Assembly: GCA_947176265.1 (NCBI GenBank)
Contig: CAMWQA010000006.1
Coordinates: 1 to 42,904 of the forward strand
From: an uncultured Clostridia bacterium
GTDB lineage: Bacteria > Bacillota > Clostridia > Christensenellales > UBA3700
Direction: 5' to 3'
Length of the DNA stretch: 42,904 nucleotides
A model generated the notes under the pieces. The model worked only from the letters and a program-made list of their open reading frames with translations. It searched no databases and was not told the origin of the DNA. The position numbers and the translations under genes were made by a program. Below, one piece after another: positions 40,981-42,904 of this stretch. Each line of letters begins with the position of its first letter. Position 1 is the stretch's first letter.

Positions 40981-41122
40981 ATAGTAATACTCCCTAATTA
41001 TACCAATATTATGCCAAAAAAGCGCCAAAAAAGCAACGTTGAAAAATTATTTGACGGAGTACAATTAGGATTTTCCAAAAATATGCAAGTATATTAATAT
41101 TCTGCCCACGCAAAATAGTAGT

Positions 41123-42073
41123 GTGAAAAGCCGTAGGAAATTTTATATCAGCATTTTTATATTTTTATTTTTTACCGCCGTGGCAATGATCACAGTAGGC
41201 GGAGTATTATTATACGCAGGACAAAAAATGCAGACGGCGGCTGCTATGAGCAGCCCCAATACCTACGGCTTTTCGCCTAAAATGCAACTAATCAGTTCTT
41301 TCAGCACAGACTATTCCACTTCCAAAGAAGAGCGAGCTCACAACGTAGCCTTAGCGTGCAGTAACTTCTGCTGGCTCGTAGTTAAAAAGGGCGAAACGCT
41401 GTCGTTTAATACCGTCGTGGGTTTGCGAAGCGAAGAGAGGGGATATAAGAACGCAAAGGTAATTGTCAGCGGCGAGTATACCGAAGGAGTTGGAGGCGGA
41501 GTATGTCAGGTGTCAACTACGCTCTACAACGCTTGGATTAGAGCGGGTATGTCGGCAAAATCCGCGCAGTCGCACTCCTTGCCGTCGTCTTATTGCGGAC
41601 TGTCGCAAGACGCTACCGTCAGCGAATTTATCGACATGGTACTCGTCAACGACAGCGACTACGACGTAATCGTCAACGGATATACCAAAAATAAGAAGAT
41701 ATATTTTGACGTATACGGACATCCGTTGCAGTATAAGATAAATTTGCGCAGTGAAATTACCGAAGTTTTGCAACCTCCCGAACCTATCGTCGAGTGGAGC
41801 GACGAATTGACGGGCGAAATCCAACAAGACGAAGAGGGAGAATATACTGTCGTCAAAAAGAGCAGCGTGGGATATAAGTCAAGAGCTATAATAGAATACG
41901 TCAAAGACGGCAAAGTGATATTCCAAAAGCAACTCAGAAAAGATAACTATTTGCCTGTGCAAGGTAAAATAATGCGTAAGAAACCGCCGCAAGACGATAA
42001 AGAAAACGAGTCCGATAAAAATGATTTTCCGTTTTATGACTTCATATATCAGCCGTCAGTAAAGCCCATATAA
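41123..42073 (+). CDS. VanW family protein
   Basis: The protein has 316 residues, starting at GTG. Residues ~7-33 form a membrane anchor or signal. The VanW core (~80-200) shows FNTVVGLRSEERGYKNAKVI and GVGGGVCQVSTTLYNAWIRA. A G5-like or linker region with a basic, Lys-rich C-terminal tail follows. VanW proteins are found at the cell surface of Clostridia; their biochemical role is not settled. It is divergent from the histidine kinase gene. Confidence 0.88.
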   Translation: MKSRRKFYISIFIFLFFTAVAMITVGGVLLYAGQKMQTAAAMSSPNTYGFSPKMQLISSFSTDYSTSKEERAHNVALACSNFCWLVVKKGETLSFNTVVGLRSEERGYKNAKVIVSGEYTEGVGGGVCQVSTTLYNAWIRAGMSAKSAQSHSLPSSYCGLSQDATVSEFIDMVLVNDSDYDVIVNGYTKNKKIYFDVYGHPLQYKINLRSEITEVLQPPEPIVEWSDELTGEIQQDEEGEYTVVKKSSVGYKSRAIIEYVKDGKVIFQKQLRKDNYLPVQGKIMRKKPPQDDKENESDKNDFPFYDFIYQPSVKPI

Positions 42074-42089
42074 TAATATAAAGTCATTA

Positions 42090-42118
42090 GACTGTCGCAA
42101 AATTGCGGCGGTCTTTGT
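42090..42118 (+). terminator. Probable terminator after VanW gene
   Basis: GACTGTCGC pairs with GCGGCGGTC using G-U pairs, followed only by a short TTTGT run, so it may be weak. Confidence 0.5.
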
Positions 42119-42126
42119 CAAATAAT

Positions 42127-42155
42127 TGTCATTTCGAGCGAAGTCGAGAAATCTT
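42127..42155. repeat. REP-like hairpin repeat, reverse orientation
   Basis: TGTCATTTCGAGCGAAGTCG then AGAAATCTT is the reverse complement of the GAAAT subtype. Confidence 0.78.
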
Positions 42156-42171
42156 AATCTTATTAAAATAC

Positions 42172-42200
42172 TTGAATATTTGCTTTTTCTATGCTACACT
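42172..42200 (+). promoter_or_regulatory. Promoter of structured leader
   Basis: TTGAAT (42172-42177), 17-bp spacer, TACACT (42195-42200). Transcription would start just before the long hairpin. Confidence 0.65.
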
Positions 42201-42204
42201 AAAC

Positions 42205-42350
42205 TTGCGCTACAACTTAATATTTGTGTAATAGAAAATACATTGGCATAGGTGTATTCTTTTCTTCTCTATTACACGGAGAGTTGTAGCGCAAAACAAT
42301 CGAAAGGGATACCTTGTGTGGGCATCTCTTTTGGGGTGCCTATTTTTATT
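42205..42350 (+). ncRNA. Structured 5' leader with nested helices and attenuator-like terminator
   Basis: Three nested helices are visible: TTGCGCTACAACT/AGTTGTAGCGCAA (13 bp; 42205-42217 with 42282-42294), GTGTAATAGA/TCTATTACAC (10 bp; 42226-42235 with 42268-42277) and AATACA/TGTATT (6 bp; 42237-42242 with 42253-42258). A terminator hairpin GGCATCTC/GGGGTGCC (42321-42340, two G-U pairs) and a T-rich tract follow, before the ribosome binding site of the next gene. An alternative pairing of AGGGAT (42305-42310) with ATCTCT (42324-42329) would block the terminator. I do not recognise a known riboswitch class. It could be a cis-regulator or a separate small RNA. Confidence 0.75.
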
Positions 42351-42371
42351 TATCAAAGGAGAGAAAAGAGT

Positions 42372-42904
42372 ATGGAAAATGAATTAAGTAAAAAAGAGTT
42401 TTTAAGCAATTTGTACGCTTTGCGCGCAGGTCTGTCGGTAATTTCGCAGATTAATGATGAAATCGAGAATAGAGCAAATGTTGTCGAAAGTAAAGATTGG
42501 TATATTGAAGAATCAACAGGTATTTGGGGATTCTTCTTTCCAACGAATATTGACAAGAGTAAAAAATTAAAAGAGTTTGAAACAATTACAAAATTATACA
42601 ATTACAATTATAATTATTATAATGATATATCAGGAGAGGCTGATCAAGAAAAGCGTAACGAATATTTCTCAAAAATAAATATGATTCAGAGAATGATATT
42701 TTGTGATTGGTTAAATACTAATGAGGCGGAAGAATATTTTATTTCTAAAAAAGATGGAGCTATAAATAAATGCAATCAGTGCCAGAAGAAATTGGAACAA
42801 ATGAAGAATGATGCAGAAGATTATGAAAATAAAATACAATTTAGTTTAGAGCAAAAGAAAAAATATAATATGTTGGCAGTATTGACTATTCCTACAATAA
42901 TAGG
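42372..42904 (+). CDS. Unknown protein, truncated by window end
   Basis: An open frame of at least 177 codons runs off the right edge. AAGGAG lies 10 nt before the ATG. The protein is hydrophilic and charged, contains a CNQCQ pair-like motif near residue 138, and is likely coiled-coil around residues 135-165. A hydrophobic segment begins near the edge (NMLAVLTIPTII), probably a membrane helix. It is preceded by a long structured leader with a terminator, so expression is probably controlled by attenuation. I do not recognise the family. Confidence 0.75.
   Translation, partial: MENELSKKEFLSNLYALRAGLSVISQINDEIENRANVVESKDWYIEESTGIWGFFFPTNIDKSKKLKEFETITKLYNYNYNYYNDISGEADQEKRNEYFSKINMIQRMIFCDWLNTNEAEEYFISKKDGAINKCNQCQKKLEQMKNDAEDYENKIQFSLEQKKKYNMLAVLTIPTII

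Noticed and set aside
42205-42350. T-box leader or 6S RNA
   Set aside because: No AGGGTGGNACC T-box sequence is present, and the fold, though long and bubbled, has a terminator directly coupled to a downstream gene, unlike 6S RNA.

Overview
The window looks like a chromosome segment of an uncultivated, low-GC, Gram-positive gut Clostridia-type bacterium (Bacillota). The evidence is AGGAGG-type ribosome binding sites, sigma-A promoters with TATAAT boxes, a CdaA-type c-di-AMP synthase, CwlD-like amidase, VanW protein, ComEC next to HolA, alanine:cation symporter and a WYL regulator. No 16S or ribosomal protein gene is present, so finer placement is not supported. Everything here comes from reading the sequence; no database search was run.

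1-5.7 kb is an accessory island ending at a tRNA-Leu(CAA) gene on the minus strand. It holds a flavin/ferredoxin-type protein, a MerR-controlled ABC transporter operon, a nucleotidyltransferase-like protein, a YbaK-type deacylase and a GNAT acetyltransferase. Three of these genes follow near-identical promoter modules in which a -35/-10 promoter sits inside an inverted repeat. Degenerate copies of the tRNA T-arm and of the tRNA terminator flank the genes, which suggests serial cassette insertion or duplication at the tRNA.

5.9-18 kb is mostly a plus-strand housekeeping region: pyrophosphatase, ComEC, HolA, two envelope proteins, CdaA, a DUF1015 protein, aspartate kinase and a MATE transporter. 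A minus-strand zinc-ribbon protein and a divergent small HTH regulator share an operator region. 17.7-23.3 kb carries a GH27 alpha-galactosidase with an internal extra domain, two small paralogous envelope proteins, an amino-acid symporter and a WYL regulator.

23.3-24.3 kb and 25.9-27.7 kb are rich in non-coding structure: hairpin repeats with covarying stems, an array of five unlike hairpins joined by the same GTTATAT linker, palindromic MITE-like elements, and three perfect DnaA boxes in 44 bp. Between them lie a cell-wall amidase and a polysaccharide deacetylase, plus a small tandem-HTH/DUF6809-like pair.

27.7-30 kb has a cytoplasmic Cys-type sulfatase beside a TauE/SafE exporter. 30.2-35.1 kb is a plus-strand run (alkyltransferase, pseudouridine synthase, Fe-alcohol dehydrogenase, thiamine pyrophosphokinase, HAD phosphatase, unknown membrane protein). 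35.2-38.3 kb is a LysR regulator divergent from an acetyltransferase/hydrolase/lipoprotein cluster. 38.3-41 kb is a two-component system whose response regulator has a stop codon in codon 2. The window ends with a VanW protein and a long structured 5' leader with an attenuator-like terminator in front of an unknown gene cut by the window edge.
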